NCBI GenBank assembly: GCA_015523545.1
Contig: WAKB01000015.1
Coordinates: 1 to 40,717, forward strand
DNA length: 40,717 nt
Reading direction: 5' to 3'
DNA from: Candidatus Geothermarchaeota archaeon
Lineage (GTDB): Archaea > Thermoproteota > Nitrososphaeria > Geothermarchaeales > JDFR-13
Both the position numbers and the translations under genes were made by a program. Positions 15,561 to 24,450 of this stretch are shown here, one piece after another (position 1 is the stretch's first letter; each line of letters opens with the position of its first letter). The notes beneath the pieces are model-generated. The model ran no database searches. It saw only the letters and a list, made by a program, of their open reading frames with translations, and was not told the DNA's origin.

Positions 15561-17294
15561 GTGACCTATGTCAAGGAGGTCATCCTAGAGAACTTCATGT
15601 CCTATGAATATGCCCGTATACCCCTCTCCAGGGGGCTGAACATAATAACGGGCCCCAACGGGGCGGGTAAGTCGACTATACTCCTAGGCATATCGATTGC
15701 TATGGGCCAGAGCCATACGGAGAGGGGTAGGAGGCTCTCAGACCTGATAAGGATAGGCAGGGATGTGGCCAGGGTCTCGATAGTTCTTGACAATAGGGAG
15801 GTGGATGGGCGCCGCCCATTCCCGGGGATCAGGTCTGACGAGGTGGTCTTCACCAGGATTATCAGGAGCGATGGGAACTATCTCTATGAGGTTAACTATA
15901 GGGCCTCCTCCAAGGCCGAGGTTAGGTATCTCCTCGGCTCTGTAGGTATCAACCCGGACAATATACTCATCATCATGCATCAGAACATGATCGAGAGCTT
16001 CAACTTCATCGATAGTAGGGAGAAGGTTAAGCTGTTTGAGGAGGCCCTCGGCATATCGGGCCTGAGGAACAGGATTGTTGAGGCTAGGGAGAGGCTGGCC
16101 AAGATAGCCAGTGAGGAGGAGGCTGTTAGGAGGCGTTTCAGGGATGTGGAGAGCCTGATGGAGAAGTGGAGGGATATGTATAGGAGGTGGGAGGAGAAGC
16201 AGGGCCTGATCAGTGAGCTGAGCCGTCTAGAGGCTATGTATGCATGGGGCAGGGTCAGGAATATGGAGGCCGAGCTGAACAGCCTGAGGGATCTTGAGAG
16301 TAGGCTTAGGGATGAGAAGGCCGGCCTTGAGGAGGAGGTATCGAGGCTTAGGCTTAGCCTTAGGGAGGTGGAGGAGGATCTGAAGCATCTCTACGCCGTG
16401 GTTAGGGACTCCTTCAGGGAGTCTAGTGATAACCCAGGCCTTATAGACGAGTTGATAAGTAGGATAGACGGTCTCAGGCTTAGGTATGGCGATCTCAGGG
16501 CTTCGGAGGCTGTCAAGACGTATAGGATCGAGGTCTTGGAGAGGGAGCTCCGCGAGCTGGGTGAGAAGATTAGGAGGGCTGAGGGGGAGGTTAGGGTATT
16601 GAGGATGGAGGCATCCCGATACCACGAGATCTATCCGGAGAAGCCCCTCTCAGAGATCCTCGGCGAGATAAGGGCGGTGAAGAAGATGTTGGAGAAGTAT
16701 GGGGATGTGGATGAGACTGCTGCGGCCTCCTACGAGTACTACAGGAGGCTCTATGAGGAGTATAGGGAGCGGCTTGAGGAGATTGTTGAGAATAGGGATC
16801 GGCTATATAAGGAGCTTGAGAAGCGTGTCAGGAGGTGGAGGGAGGAGCTCGAGAGGTATGTATCACGGGTCTCGGACGAGTTTAACAGGATCCTAGCTAG
16901 GTTCGGGGCCACCGGCTATGCCAGGCTTGAGGATCCTGAGGATATTGAGACGGCCCGTCTAGAGATATACGTCGGCTATGGAGGGGCCACGCCGACGCTC
17001 CTCGATGCCTATAGGCAGAGTGGTGGTGAGCGTACGGTGGCTGCGATGGCCTTCCTCCTAGCTATGCAGAGGCTCGTCAAGTCTCCCTTCAGGGCTGTGG
17101 ACGAGTTTGATGTACATATGGATCCTAGGAATAGAGCCAGGGTGATGGAGCTCCTCATGGAGTATATGTCGAGTGTGGGTGGTCAGTACCTGGTCATCAC
17201 TCCCGGCTATATAGGGGACTATGTCCGTGACGCCCACGTTATAGTTGTCCAGAAGGTTGAGGGTAGGTCTGGGGTGGCGCTCTACAGTGAGTAG
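15561..17294 (+). CDS. Short, hinge-less SMC/Smc5-6-like ATPase
   Basis: The start is GTG 15561 with GGGTGGAG just upstream. The 577-residue protein has Walker A GPNGAGKST (31-39), the Q-loop region IIMHQNMIESF, the ABC signature QSGGERTVAAMAFLLAMQ (from 486) and Walker B with D-loop PFRAVDEFDVHMDPRNR (D514, E515). The PFR/DEFDxxMDxxN wording is that of Smc5/Smc6 rather than of bacterial SMC or Rad50. Between the heads lies only about 280 residues of charged coiled coil (about 165-450), with no room for a 150-residue hinge, and there is no CxxC zinc hook; the protein has no Cys at all. It presumably dimerises and acts on DNA with the two downstream partners. An alternative is an orthologue of crenarchaeal coalescin (ClsN). 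Confidence 0.85.
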   Translation: MTYVKEVILENFMSYEYARIPLSRGLNIITGPNGAGKSTILLGISIAMGQSHTERGRRLSDLIRIGRDVARVSIVLDNREVDGRRPFPGIRSDEVVFTRIIRSDGNYLYEVNYRASSKAEVRYLLGSVGINPDNILIIMHQNMIESFNFIDSREKVKLFEEALGISGLRNRIVEARERLAKIASEEEAVRRRFRDVESLMEKWRDMYRRWEEKQGLISELSRLEAMYAWGRVRNMEAELNSLRDLESRLRDEKAGLEEEVSRLRLSLREVEEDLKHLYAVVRDSFRESSDNPGLIDELISRIDGLRLRYGDLRASEAVKTYRIEVLERELRELGEKIRRAEGEVRVLRMEASRYHEIYPEKPLSEILGEIRAVKKMLEKYGDVDETAAASYEYYRRLYEEYRERLEEIVENRDRLYKELEKRVRRWREELERYVSRVSDEFNRILARFGATGYARLEDPEDIETARLEIYVGYGGATPTLLDAYRQSGGERTVAAMAFLLAMQRLVKSPFRAVDEFDVHMDPRNRARVMELLMEYMSSVGGQYLVITPGYIGDYVRDAHVIVVQKVEGRSGVALYSE

Positions 17295-17988
17295 GGAGGA
17301 GATATATGGGAGGATTGTGGACCTAGCCTCTAGGGTGGCCAGGGGCGAGCTTGATCCATTGGAGGTTGAGATATCCACCCTCCTGGAGAGGATTGAGGAG
17401 GTGGATATTGAGAGGCTCCCGATGGAGGTCTTCAGGCAGGATGTAGAGGCTATCCATGGACTAGCCCTTATCCTCGCTATGCAGAAGGATAGGATCAAGG
17501 CGTCGCTTGAGGGGCTGAGCCTCGACGCGCTCCTAGTTAAGACTATTATCCTCTCCCTGGGGGTGGAGGAGCTGGCGGGTCTGTTGAGGGCTATACATAG
17601 GCCTGTAGCCGATGTCTCGGTGATGACTGAGGAGTATCTAGCGGAGGCCCTGGCCTACTTCAGATCGGTGGTGAGGCCTGGTGGGCTGGCTAGTGGGGAG
17701 CCTGTGGAGGTTGAGCCGGAGATCTTCCCCGAGGAAGATATTAGGCGTGACATGGAGGAGATGTGGAGGGATCTCCTGGAGAAGTATGGTGAGGATTGGA
17801 TAGCCTATGGAGAGGTGGTTCGGGGTGATGTCTATAGGGCCTACCTTGTGAGCCACCTGGTTACCGAGGGATATATGGATATGAGGATGGATCGCGTGGC
17901 TGGCGAGGCATATATCCGACCCCTTAGGAGGCGTCGGGAGCTCCGTAACCCGGCCTCTCTACCGGTGGTGGTTAGGCGTGGAGGGTGA
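17287..17988 (+). CDS. Kleisin-like (ScpA-like) SMC partner
   Basis: The start is GTG 17287 (MSREEIYGRIVDLASRV), preceded by GGGGTGG and overlapping the SMC stop by 8 bp; a longer reading from 17245 merely shadows the SMC 3' end. The 233-residue product opens like ScpA: a first helix EIYGRIVDLASRVARGELDPLEVEIS, then LPMEVFRQDVEAIHGLALILAMQKDRI, which matches the kleisin N-terminal helices that bind the SMC neck. The middle is acidic (EPVEVEPEIFPEEDIRRDMEEM), as in kleisin linkers. The C-terminal about 60 residues (VYRAYLVSHLVTEGYMDMRMD) could be the winged helix that caps the SMC head. Assignment rests on pattern plus position. Confidence 0.6.
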   Translation: MSREEIYGRIVDLASRVARGELDPLEVEISTLLERIEEVDIERLPMEVFRQDVEAIHGLALILAMQKDRIKASLEGLSLDALLVKTIILSLGVEELAGLLRAIHRPVADVSVMTEEYLAEALAYFRSVVRPGGLASGEPVEVEPEIFPEEDIRRDMEEMWRDLLEKYGEDWIAYGEVVRGDVYRAYLVSHLVTEGYMDMRMDRVAGEAYIRPLRRRRELRNPASLPVVVRRGG

Positions 17989-18544
17989 TAGGAAGCTTCT
18001 TAGGGCTGCATATCTACTCCTCGTGAGGCGTAGGAGGTATCCAGGGGTTAGGGAGTGGGAGCTTGAGAAGTATCTAGGTAGGAATTATAGGGAGATCCTC
18101 GATAGGCTGGGGGAGGAGCTGTCTAGGCTTGGACTCGAGATCAGGGAGGTCGTCCTGAAGGAGGGTGGTAGGGAGGTTAGGCACTTCGTCGTGGTACCCG
18201 CTAGGACGGCTGTACATATGGAGCTGGGTGTACCTCCCTTCAGGGTTAATGAGGCGGCCGTACTTGCACTGGCTATATCCATGATACTAGCGAGTAGTGG
18301 TGGCCGGGTCAAGAGATCCGAGGTTGTGGAGCTGGCGAAGACCAAGCTCCCCGAGTATAGGGTTGAGCGTGCCCTGAACAAGTTTGTCAGGCTGGGGTAT
18401 CTGAAGGAGGAGGATGACGACCTCCTGCTTGGTCTGAGGACGTATCTAGAGATGGATCTCGATAGGTTGGCGGCTATCCTCGCCGGGAGGGCCGAAGCCT
18501 CTCGGCTAGGCGGCGACGCCTCAGCTCGAGAAGGATCTGGGTGA
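17978..18544 (+). CDS. Kite-type tandem winged-helix protein, MAGE/Nse3- or ScpB-like
   Basis: The start is GTG 17978, overlapping the kleisin-like gene by 11 bp. The 188-residue product reads as two winged helices. The first is RKLLRAAYLLLVRRRRYPGVREWELEKYL with a following ILDRLGEELSRLGLEIREVV and a strand pair ending in HFVVV. The second is NEAAVLALAISMILASSGG with RVKRSEVVELAKTKL and NKFVRLGYLKEEDDDLLLG. The order (A/E-rich helix, FGLEL-like strand, then a second domain beginning with a hydrophobic helix and SGGxV) is that of MAGE/Nse3, also shared by ScpB. Kite dimers bind the kleisin middle and DNA. Its last 71 bp are antisense to the Lhr 3' end. Confidence 0.55.
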   Translation: MEGDRKLLRAAYLLLVRRRRYPGVREWELEKYLGRNYREILDRLGEELSRLGLEIREVVLKEGGREVRHFVVVPARTAVHMELGVPPFRVNEAAVLALAISMILASSGGRVKRSEVVELAKTKLPEYRVERALNKFVRLGYLKEEDDDLLLGLRTYLEMDLDRLAAILAGRAEASRLGGDASAREGSG

Positions 18545-21287
18545 GCCTGTCCCCTATCCTGGGCTCCTTCCTCAGGGCCTCCTCTATATCGCTGAGGGTT
18601 AGGCCCCCCACCACATAGGCGTATATGCCTGGCTTGCCATACCTCCTATATAGCCTGGAGGTCCTCCTAAGCTCCCTCAGTATCCTCCCACCTGTCCTCC
18701 CCATCCTAGCCATCTCAAGCTCCCTCATCGTCTCGGAGGGCCTCTCCCTGGTTATGCCTACCTCGTCTGAGCCGCAGACTGGGCAGTGGGGCCGCTCAGG
18801 GAGCTCCAACACCCTTGTCTCAACTATGTATTCGCCACAGGTGAGGCATGCCATCGTTACATATGTAGCTAGTGCCCTGGCCCTGGTGGCTATAACCTCT
18901 AGGAGCTGGTACCTCGGCTTTCTAGGCCCCTCCATGGGGATGTCGCTATATCTGACATACTCCGTAGTCATCCTGGAGAGGTGGCCGGGATAGGCCACTA
19001 GCCTTATCCCCCCACTGGCTATCCCGCCGAGTATCTTTCTCGCCCCTGTCAGGTCGTGGTCCCTCTTCAGACTCTCCCTCAAGGCCTCTAGGTATGGTGG
19101 CCTACCCCTGTTATGCTCGATCATCGTGTCTATAAGCTTCTGGGTTATCTCGGCCTCACGTGTTATTAGGCCCATCCTCTTAGCGACGTTTAGGAATCTC
19201 CACCTATATATACTGGTTCTAGGGGCGGCCTCCCTCAGAGCTCTCTCAATGTCTCCCGGGTTACTGAGTATATCTATCACGTGCTCCGGCTCTATGAAGG
19301 GGCTCTCAAGTATTATCCTGTACTGGTCTGAGGAGTGTCTAGCCTGTATCGAGTATCTCTCCTCAAGCTCATGTACTAGGTAGGTCTCCAGCGTCCTGTT
19401 GGTGTTTGTCCCTCCCAGTATGTTGACGACTAGCCTTGGCCCGTCGGACTCGATGGTTATAACGTCGTCGCTGGGTATCTCGTAGCCGCTGCCCAGCTCC
19501 TCGGCGAATATCTCCAGTGCATAGTCCACCGTCTCAGGGTCTATCGAGTATTCCCTAGATATCCTGTTGACCGCCTCCCTATAGCCCGCCTCTCTATAAA
19601 CTTCTCTGAAGAGTCTTAGTAGCCTCCCCACCTCCTGGGCTATCTCATAGGGCACTGGTATCTCCTCCCCTATCCAGTCTGGCACCGCTCCTATTGGGTC
19701 GTCCTCCGGCTTGACGAAGACCTTCTCCCCATATATCTGTAGTATCCGCCACGGCCTCCCGGCGAGGATTATCTTTGTACCTTCCTCCCCCGCTACGGCT
19801 AGGAACTCGTCGTCCAGGACGCCGACGATCTTGCCCGATGTGTCGTCGACCACAGGGTACTGCTTGATATCGGGTATCATGGATAGGTTCTCGAAGTAGT
19901 ATCGGTAGAGTCTTTTATGGTCCCCTATCCTGAGGGCGTCTCCATCGACCCTCCATATCCTCGTCGCCTCGCCTATATACTCCAGGGTCTCCACCAGCTC
20001 CTCTATGGATAGGTCTCTATAGTAGACTATGTTTCTTAGGAGTTGGTGTAGCATGGCTATGCTCAGCCTCTTCTCACTTATGAGGATCCCCGCCACCTCG
20101 TGGATAAGGACGTCTAGGGGCTTGTCTAGGAAGTATATGTCCTCCACCCTCCTGGCATAGGCGTGGCTCCTTATAGAGAATGATTCTAGGGCGTCGTAGG
20201 GATCTATGGCTACAATCTCGCCCCTACTCACCTCCTCTATCCAGTGTCCCGCCCTGCCTATCCTCTGTATGAGCTTCGATACCTGCCGGGGTGAGCCGTA
20301 CTGGATCACGTACTTGATGTCGCCTATGTCTATCCCAAGCTCCAGTGAGGATGTCGCTACTATCGCCTCCAGGACCCCCTTCTTGTAGAGCTCCTCCACC
20401 CTTATCCTGTACTCGGTCCCTATGGAGCTGTGGTGCACGGCTGTCTTCATCTCCTGGGAGTATAGGAGTAGCCTGTTCCCCAGTATCTCGGCCATGGGCC
20501 TGGTGTTGGTGAATATGAGGGTCTTACCCACCTCCCTTATCCTCTCGACTATGTGTCTAACCCTGGCCGCCACTGCCGGGTATGTATAGAGCCTCTCCGC
20601 CAACTCTACATCCCTCCTGGTGGGCTGTGGATATGATATCCCTACCTCGATCCTCTTCTCCAGGTCGGCCCTTACATAGACCCCCTCGCCATCCAGGCCT
20701 GTTATGTACTTCAGGGCCTCCTCGGGATTGCCTATGGTTGCTGATAGGCCTATGACCTGTAGATCACCCCTCCTGAGCCTCCGTAGCCTCTCGAGGGCTA
20801 TGGATAGCTGTACACCACGCTTACTGGGTATGAGCTCATGTAGCTCGTCCACGACTACCCATCTAGCCCTGGCTAGGTATTGGGAGAAGGTCTTCGTGTT
20901 TAGAAGGTATGTGAAGGTCTCCGGCGTGGTGACGAGTATGTCCGGCGGATTTAGGCCCTGCCTCCTCCTCTCCCTCTGGGGTGTGTCGCTATGCCTAACC
21001 GATATTGATAGGTCTAGACGTGAGGCCCACCATATCAGCCTATCGATGATGTCTCTATTCAGACTTTTCAGAGGTGTTATGTAGACTACTTGTATAGGCT
21101 CTCCAGGTCTCCTAACCAGCATGTCGAGTATCGGTATGAATGCGGCCTCGGTCTTCCCACTCCCGGTTGGGGCTAGTATTAATGTGTCTCTACCGCTTAG
21201 GATGTGGGGGAGCGCCAGTCTCTGGGGCTCGGTAAGCCTCTCGAAACCCCTCTCCCTTATCAGCCTCTCTATCCTAGGATCTAGCAT
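18474..21287 (-). CDS. lhr: Lhr-type superfamily 2 helicase
   Basis: A 937-residue helicase with Walker A APTGSGKTEAAF (39-50), TPLKSLNRD, DELHEL (147-152), the SAT motif GLSATIGNPEE, and motif VI QRIGRAGH. The core is followed by the winged helix and the long Lhr-specific domain. A C-terminal zinc-binding pair (CLTCGEY, CPVCGSDE) marks it as one of the archaeal aLhr groups that carry a C-terminal metal site. Lhr proteins unwind RNA-DNA and branched DNA and are linked to repair and RNA metabolism. The start overlaps the DUF211 gene by 14 bp. The 3' end runs 71 bp into the opposing kite-like gene. Confidence 0.93.
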   Translation of the reverse strand: MLDPRIERLIRERGFERLTEPQRLALPHILSGRDTLILAPTGSGKTEAAFIPILDMLVRRPGEPIQVVYITPLKSLNRDIIDRLIWWASRLDLSISVRHSDTPQRERRRQGLNPPDILVTTPETFTYLLNTKTFSQYLARARWVVVDELHELIPSKRGVQLSIALERLRRLRRGDLQVIGLSATIGNPEEALKYITGLDGEGVYVRADLEKRIEVGISYPQPTRRDVELAERLYTYPAVAARVRHIVERIREVGKTLIFTNTRPMAEILGNRLLLYSQEMKTAVHHSSIGTEYRIRVEELYKKGVLEAIVATSSLELGIDIGDIKYVIQYGSPRQVSKLIQRIGRAGHWIEEVSRGEIVAIDPYDALESFSIRSHAYARRVEDIYFLDKPLDVLIHEVAGILISEKRLSIAMLHQLLRNIVYYRDLSIEELVETLEYIGEATRIWRVDGDALRIGDHKRLYRYYFENLSMIPDIKQYPVVDDTSGKIVGVLDDEFLAVAGEEGTKIILAGRPWRILQIYGEKVFVKPEDDPIGAVPDWIGEEIPVPYEIAQEVGRLLRLFREVYREAGYREAVNRISREYSIDPETVDYALEIFAEELGSGYEIPSDDVITIESDGPRLVVNILGGTNTNRTLETYLVHELEERYSIQARHSSDQYRIILESPFIEPEHVIDILSNPGDIERALREAAPRTSIYRWRFLNVAKRMGLITREAEITQKLIDTMIEHNRGRPPYLEALRESLKRDHDLTGARKILGGIASGGIRLVAYPGHLSRMTTEYVRYSDIPMEGPRKPRYQLLEVIATRARALATYVTMACLTCGEYIVETRVLELPERPHCPVCGSDEVGITRERPSETMRELEMARMGRTGGRILRELRRTSRLYRRYGKPGIYAYVVGGLTLSDIEEALRKEPRIGDRLTQILLELRRRRLAERLRPSRRG

Positions 21288-21567
21288 TCCCCCTCTCTAC
21301 CTTGACCACGTCGACGCTGTGTATGGTGGCTCCATACTCCCTGAGGACCCTCTTGATAACTGTTAGGTCGAGATCCTTTCCATACACCTCTACCTTTACG
21401 CTCTCGGTGTCCTGGTCTATCTCGACTATCTCGGTCTGTACAGCCTCTATCCCGTCGACGTTCTCGGCTAGGTATCTACTCAGCTCTACTATGCTGGGTG
21501 TATGGGGCTTCAGGACGTCTAGGACGAGGTATCTTATCTTTACACGTTGGTCGGGTGATTCCGCCAC
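21274..21567 (-). CDS. DUF211 protein
   Basis: A 97-residue protein with the compact ferredoxin-like pattern of DUF211: KIRYLVLDVLKPHTPSIVELSRYL, then VDGIEAVQTEIVEIDQDTESVKVEVYG and DLTVIKRVLREYGATIHSVDVV. DUF211 proteins form small oligomers and may bind a ligand or metal; no function is established. It starts at GTG 21567 and its last 14 bp overlap the Lhr start, so the two are translationally coupled. Confidence 0.85.
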   Translation of the reverse strand: MAESPDQRVKIRYLVLDVLKPHTPSIVELSRYLAENVDGIEAVQTEIVEIDQDTESVKVEVYGKDLDLTVIKRVLREYGATIHSVDVVKVERGNARS

Positions 21568-21620
21568 CCTGTAGTCTCACCTAATATCTCAATACTTGTC
21601 GGCATAGGTTAAAAGGCTTG

Positions 21621-22217
21621 CTACGTGGGGACTAGGAATATTGAGACTACTAGGGTGGTCAGTATGCCTATACCCACGAGTTTGAGGGATTCTAGGAGGA
21701 TGTTCTTCTTCGCATAGCTCCCTAGGAATAGCCCTAGTATCCCGAGGTAGGCTAGGCATACCGCTATGGATGTGAAGAGAGCCGTTGTAAGTTCTAGGAG
21801 GCCCATCGTGGATAGGAAGACGGGTATGAGGGCAATTAATACGGAGAGGAAGCTTGATACCCCGTCTACCAGGCCTACGTAGAAGATTGCGAATCTCTGT
21901 GCCTTCTCATAGATCGTGTTCTTCATATCGGTCAGCATAGAGGCCTCCAGCTCCTGTATGATCCTCTCCCTCTCCGCCTCCTCCGCTATGCTGGTCCCGG
22001 TTATTCCTGATATTAACAGGGCGAGCCCAGTGGCTATCCCCACGTCGATCACTTGGGACGCCAGTTTTATGTCGGCTAGTAGGGCACCCATTACTATGCC
22101 TAGGGCGGTCACCGTCCCGTCAAAGCTGTTTATCACGAAGTAGCGTCTAGCCACCTCGTTGGCATTCGATATCCTTATGTACTCCAGGTATCTCCTGATA
22201 AATTTGACGAGGGGCAA
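21621..22217 (-). CDS. VIT1/CCC1-like membrane protein (TIGR00267 type), probable metal transporter
   Basis: A protein of about 198 residues from TTG 22217, chosen because GGAGGTG lies about 11 bases upstream and the conserved part starts with VKFIRRYLEYIRISNANEVARRYFVIN. An ATG at 22325 would add 36 non-conserved residues through the promoter region. The signature is SFDGTVTALGIVMGALLADI (first membrane helix), then LALLISGITGTSIAEEAERERIIQELE and the second half GLVDGVSSFLSVLIALIPVFL. Plant VIT1 and yeast CCC1 move iron or manganese, so divalent metal transport is likely. A palindrome next to its TATA region may be an operator. Confidence 0.7.
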   Translation of the reverse strand: MPLVKFIRRYLEYIRISNANEVARRYFVINSFDGTVTALGIVMGALLADIKLASQVIDVGIATGLALLISGITGTSIAEEAERERIIQELEASMLTDMKNTIYEKAQRFAIFYVGLVDGVSSFLSVLIALIPVFLSTMGLLELTTALFTSIAVCLAYLGILGLFLGSYAKKNILLESLKLVGIGILTTLVVSIFLVPT

Positions 22218-22279
22218 ACCCCCATCCACACCTCCTACGACTCCATAATAATGGCTAGGCCTCCTTTGATAAACCCCCA

Positions 22280-22293
22280 CACACCACGGTGTG
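22280..22293. promoter_or_regulatory. Inverted repeat cacacc-N2-ggtgtg beside the VIT-like TATA region
   Basis: Two perfect 6-bp half-sites separated by two bases lie directly downstream (on the minus strand) of an aataatatatg stretch at 22294-22304 that can serve as the TATA box. The position over or near the transcription start is where archaeal repressors bind. The regulator is unknown. Confidence 0.4.
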
Positions 22294-22369
22294 AATAATA
22301 TATGTTGTTCCCTATAATTCATCATTAACTAATCAAGCATATACAGTTGGATTGCGAGGTGGTCACTGC

Positions 22370-23629
22370 TTGGCGGGTATAGACCCATTTGAAGTTGTCG
22401 TGGCCCAGCTCGAGAGAGCTGCGGAGTATATGGAGATATCGGATGAGGCGCTGGAGTTCCTTAAGAGGCCGATGAGGATCCTGGAGGTCACGGTGCCGGT
22501 AAAGATGGATGATGGGAGCGTCAAGGTCTTCCCCGGCTTCAGGGTACAGTATAACTGGGCCCTCGGCCCCACCAAGGGAGGTATAAGGTTCCACCCGGAG
22601 GAGACTCTCAGCACCGTCAAGGCCCTGGCGGCCTGGATGACGTGGAAGACCTCTGTGATGGGCCTCCCATACGGAGGTGGTAAGGGAGGTGTTGTGGTCA
22701 ACCCTAAGAAGCTTAGTAGGAGGGAGCTTGAGAACCTTAGTAGAAGCTATATAAGGGCTATCTACGAGGTTATCAGCCCCTACACCGACATACCTGCTCC
22801 GGATGTCTATACTAATCCCCAGATAATGGCGTGGATGCTGGATGAGTATGAATGGATCTCGCGCCGTAGGGATCCCAGCTTTGGAGTAATCACTGGTAAG
22901 CCCCTCTCCATAGGGGGTAGTGTAGGCAGGATAGACGCTACGAGTAGGGGTGCTGTATACACGATCAGGGAGGCCGCCAAGAGGCTTGGGATGGAGCTCA
23001 AGAGTGCTACGATAGCTATACAGGGATATGGGAACGCTGGCTACTACCTGGCTAAACTGGCTCCGGAGATACTGGGTATGAAGGTAGTCGCCGTTAGCGA
23101 CTCTAAGGGCGGAATATACATGCCCGAGGGGATAGATGCAGATAAGGTCCTGGAGTGGAAGCGTGAGACGGGGAGTGTGAAGGACTTCCCAGGGGCCACC
23201 AACATAACGAATGAGGAGCTACTTGAGTTGGAGGTCGATGTACTAGCACCAGCAGCGATTGAGAACGTGATAACCGGTGAGAACGCTGATAAGGTTAAGG
23301 CAAAGCTAGTTGCAGAGGTTGCGAATGGCCCTGTCACCCCTGAGGCTGACAAGATCCTCTTCGAGAAGGGGGTCTTCCAGATCCCCGACTTCCTATGTAA
23401 CGCTGGTGGCGTGACGGTCTCCTACTTCGAGTGGGTCCAGAACATTAATGGCTTCTACTGGGATGAGGAGACTGTGTATAGTAGGCTGGACATGATGATG
23501 ACGAGGGCCTTCAACAAGGTCTATGAGAAGCACCAGGAGAAGAAGATCCACATGAGGGACGCTGCCTATGTGGTGGCTGTGGAGCGGGTCTACAGGGCTA
23601 TGCTTGACAGGGGCTGGGTAAGTAAGTAG
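22370..23629 (+). CDS. gdhA: Glutamate dehydrogenase
   Basis: The start is TTG 22370, giving (M)[20 protein letters not shown], the exact form of other archaeal GDH N-termini; GAGGTGG sits seven bases upstream. TTG 22352 is in frame but would place that ribosome binding site inside the gene. The 419-residue enzyme has the substrate block [14 protein letters not shown], the catalytic-Lys region [29 protein letters not shown] and the dinucleotide fold [14 protein letters not shown]. It interconverts glutamate and 2-oxoglutarate in the cytoplasm as a hexamer. It stands alone, divergent from the VIT-like gene and followed by a TrmB-type regulator with its own AT-rich promoter. Confidence 0.96.
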   Translation: MAGIDPFEVVVAQLERAAEYMEISDEALEFLKRPMRILEVTVPVKMDDGSVKVFPGFRVQYNWALGPTKGGIRFHPEETLSTVKALAAWMTWKTSVMGLPYGGGKGGVVVNPKKLSRRELENLSRSYIRAIYEVISPYTDIPAPDVYTNPQIMAWMLDEYEWISRRRDPSFGVITGKPLSIGGSVGRIDATSRGAVYTIREAAKRLGMELKSATIAIQGYGNAGYYLAKLAPEILGMKVVAVSDSKGGIYMPEGIDADKVLEWKRETGSVKDFPGATNITNEELLELEVDVLAPAAIENVITGENADKVKAKLVAEVANGPVTPEADKILFEKGVFQIPDFLCNAGGVTVSYFEWVQNINGFYWDEETVYSRLDMMMTRAFNKVYEKHQEKKIHMRDAAYVVAVERVYRAMLDRGWVSK

Positions 23630-23682
23630 CTCCTCGGCCCCGTAATCCTTAAATTATTCACCTTTTTAATACTATTAATGGT

Positions 23683-24450
23683 ATGAATGTCAAGCTGCCT
23701 AAGGAGCTTGTGGAGAAGTTTAGGAGTCTCGGGCTAAGCCCCAATGAGATAAAGGTGTATCTACTCCTCATTAGCCAGGGCCCGCTCACCGCTAAGGAGA
23801 TCTCGGACTATGCGATGGTTCCGTTCAGCAAGATCTACATGATCCTGAATAGCCTGGAGAAGAAGGGGTGGATAACCTCCTCTGTGGGTAGACCGATAAA
23901 GTATAGTGCCCGTGCACCGCAGGAGGCTGTGGAGATTGTTAGGAAGAATCTCGAGAGGAGTATGAATGAGGCTGCTGAGTATATTGCTAAGGAGCTCCAG
24001 CCGATATATGAGAGAATGAGCGTGTCTGTACAGCCCAACATCCTACTCTTCTACGGTGAGCCCAACATCTCTATGAAGATGGTCGACGTGATACTCAACA
24101 GTAGGAAGGAGCTCATGCTGGCTATCCATCATAGGCTCGAGACTCTGTTCGAGTATTCTTCCCGCCTATCCAGCATGGCTAATGTCTTGAAGAGTAGGCC
24201 TAGGATAAGGGTTCTTGTCTCGAAGAACCTCGTCGACGAGGTTATGCCCCTCACCACTATAGGTGCAGAGGTTAGGTATAGGGAGGAGATGTATGGCGGC
24301 GGCGCCATAGCCGATGATAGGGAGGCTATAATTATTCTTGACAAGGGCGATGTATACTCCACCGCCATATGGTCGACACACCACAGCCTGATAGAGCTGG
24401 CGAAGGCATATTTCGATAAGCTCTGGGAGAAGTCTAAAGTGGTTTCGTGA
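23683..24450 (+). CDS. TrmB-family transcriptional regulator
   Basis: A 255-residue protein with the TrmB winged helix at residues about 8-70: SLGLSPNEIKVYLLLISQGPLTAKEIS, then VPFSKIYMILNSLEKKGWI with a basic wing SSVGRPIKYSARAP. A short coiled helix (RKNLERSMNEAAEYIAKEL) follows, and then a phospholipase-D-like regulatory domain (ILLFYGEPNISMKMVDVIL, then IRVLVSKN, IIILDKGDVYSTAIW). Characterised TrmB proteins control sugar transport and glycolysis genes. With GDH upstream and PGK 0.7 kb downstream, control of central metabolism is a natural guess. It overlaps the next gene by 4 bp (GTGA). Confidence 0.88.
   Translation: MNVKLPKELVEKFRSLGLSPNEIKVYLLLISQGPLTAKEISDYAMVPFSKIYMILNSLEKKGWITSSVGRPIKYSARAPQEAVEIVRKNLERSMNEAAEYIAKELQPIYERMSVSVQPNILLFYGEPNISMKMVDVILNSRKELMLAIHHRLETLFEYSSRLSSMANVLKSRPRIRVLVSKNLVDEVMPLTTIGAEVRYREEMYGGGAIADDREAIIILDKGDVYSTAIWSTHHSLIELAKAYFDKLWEKSKVVS

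Noticed and set aside
22319-22325. C-box-like atgatga on the minus strand before gdhA
   Set aside because: No matching D box (CTGA) at a suitable distance, so no C/D RNA is supported.
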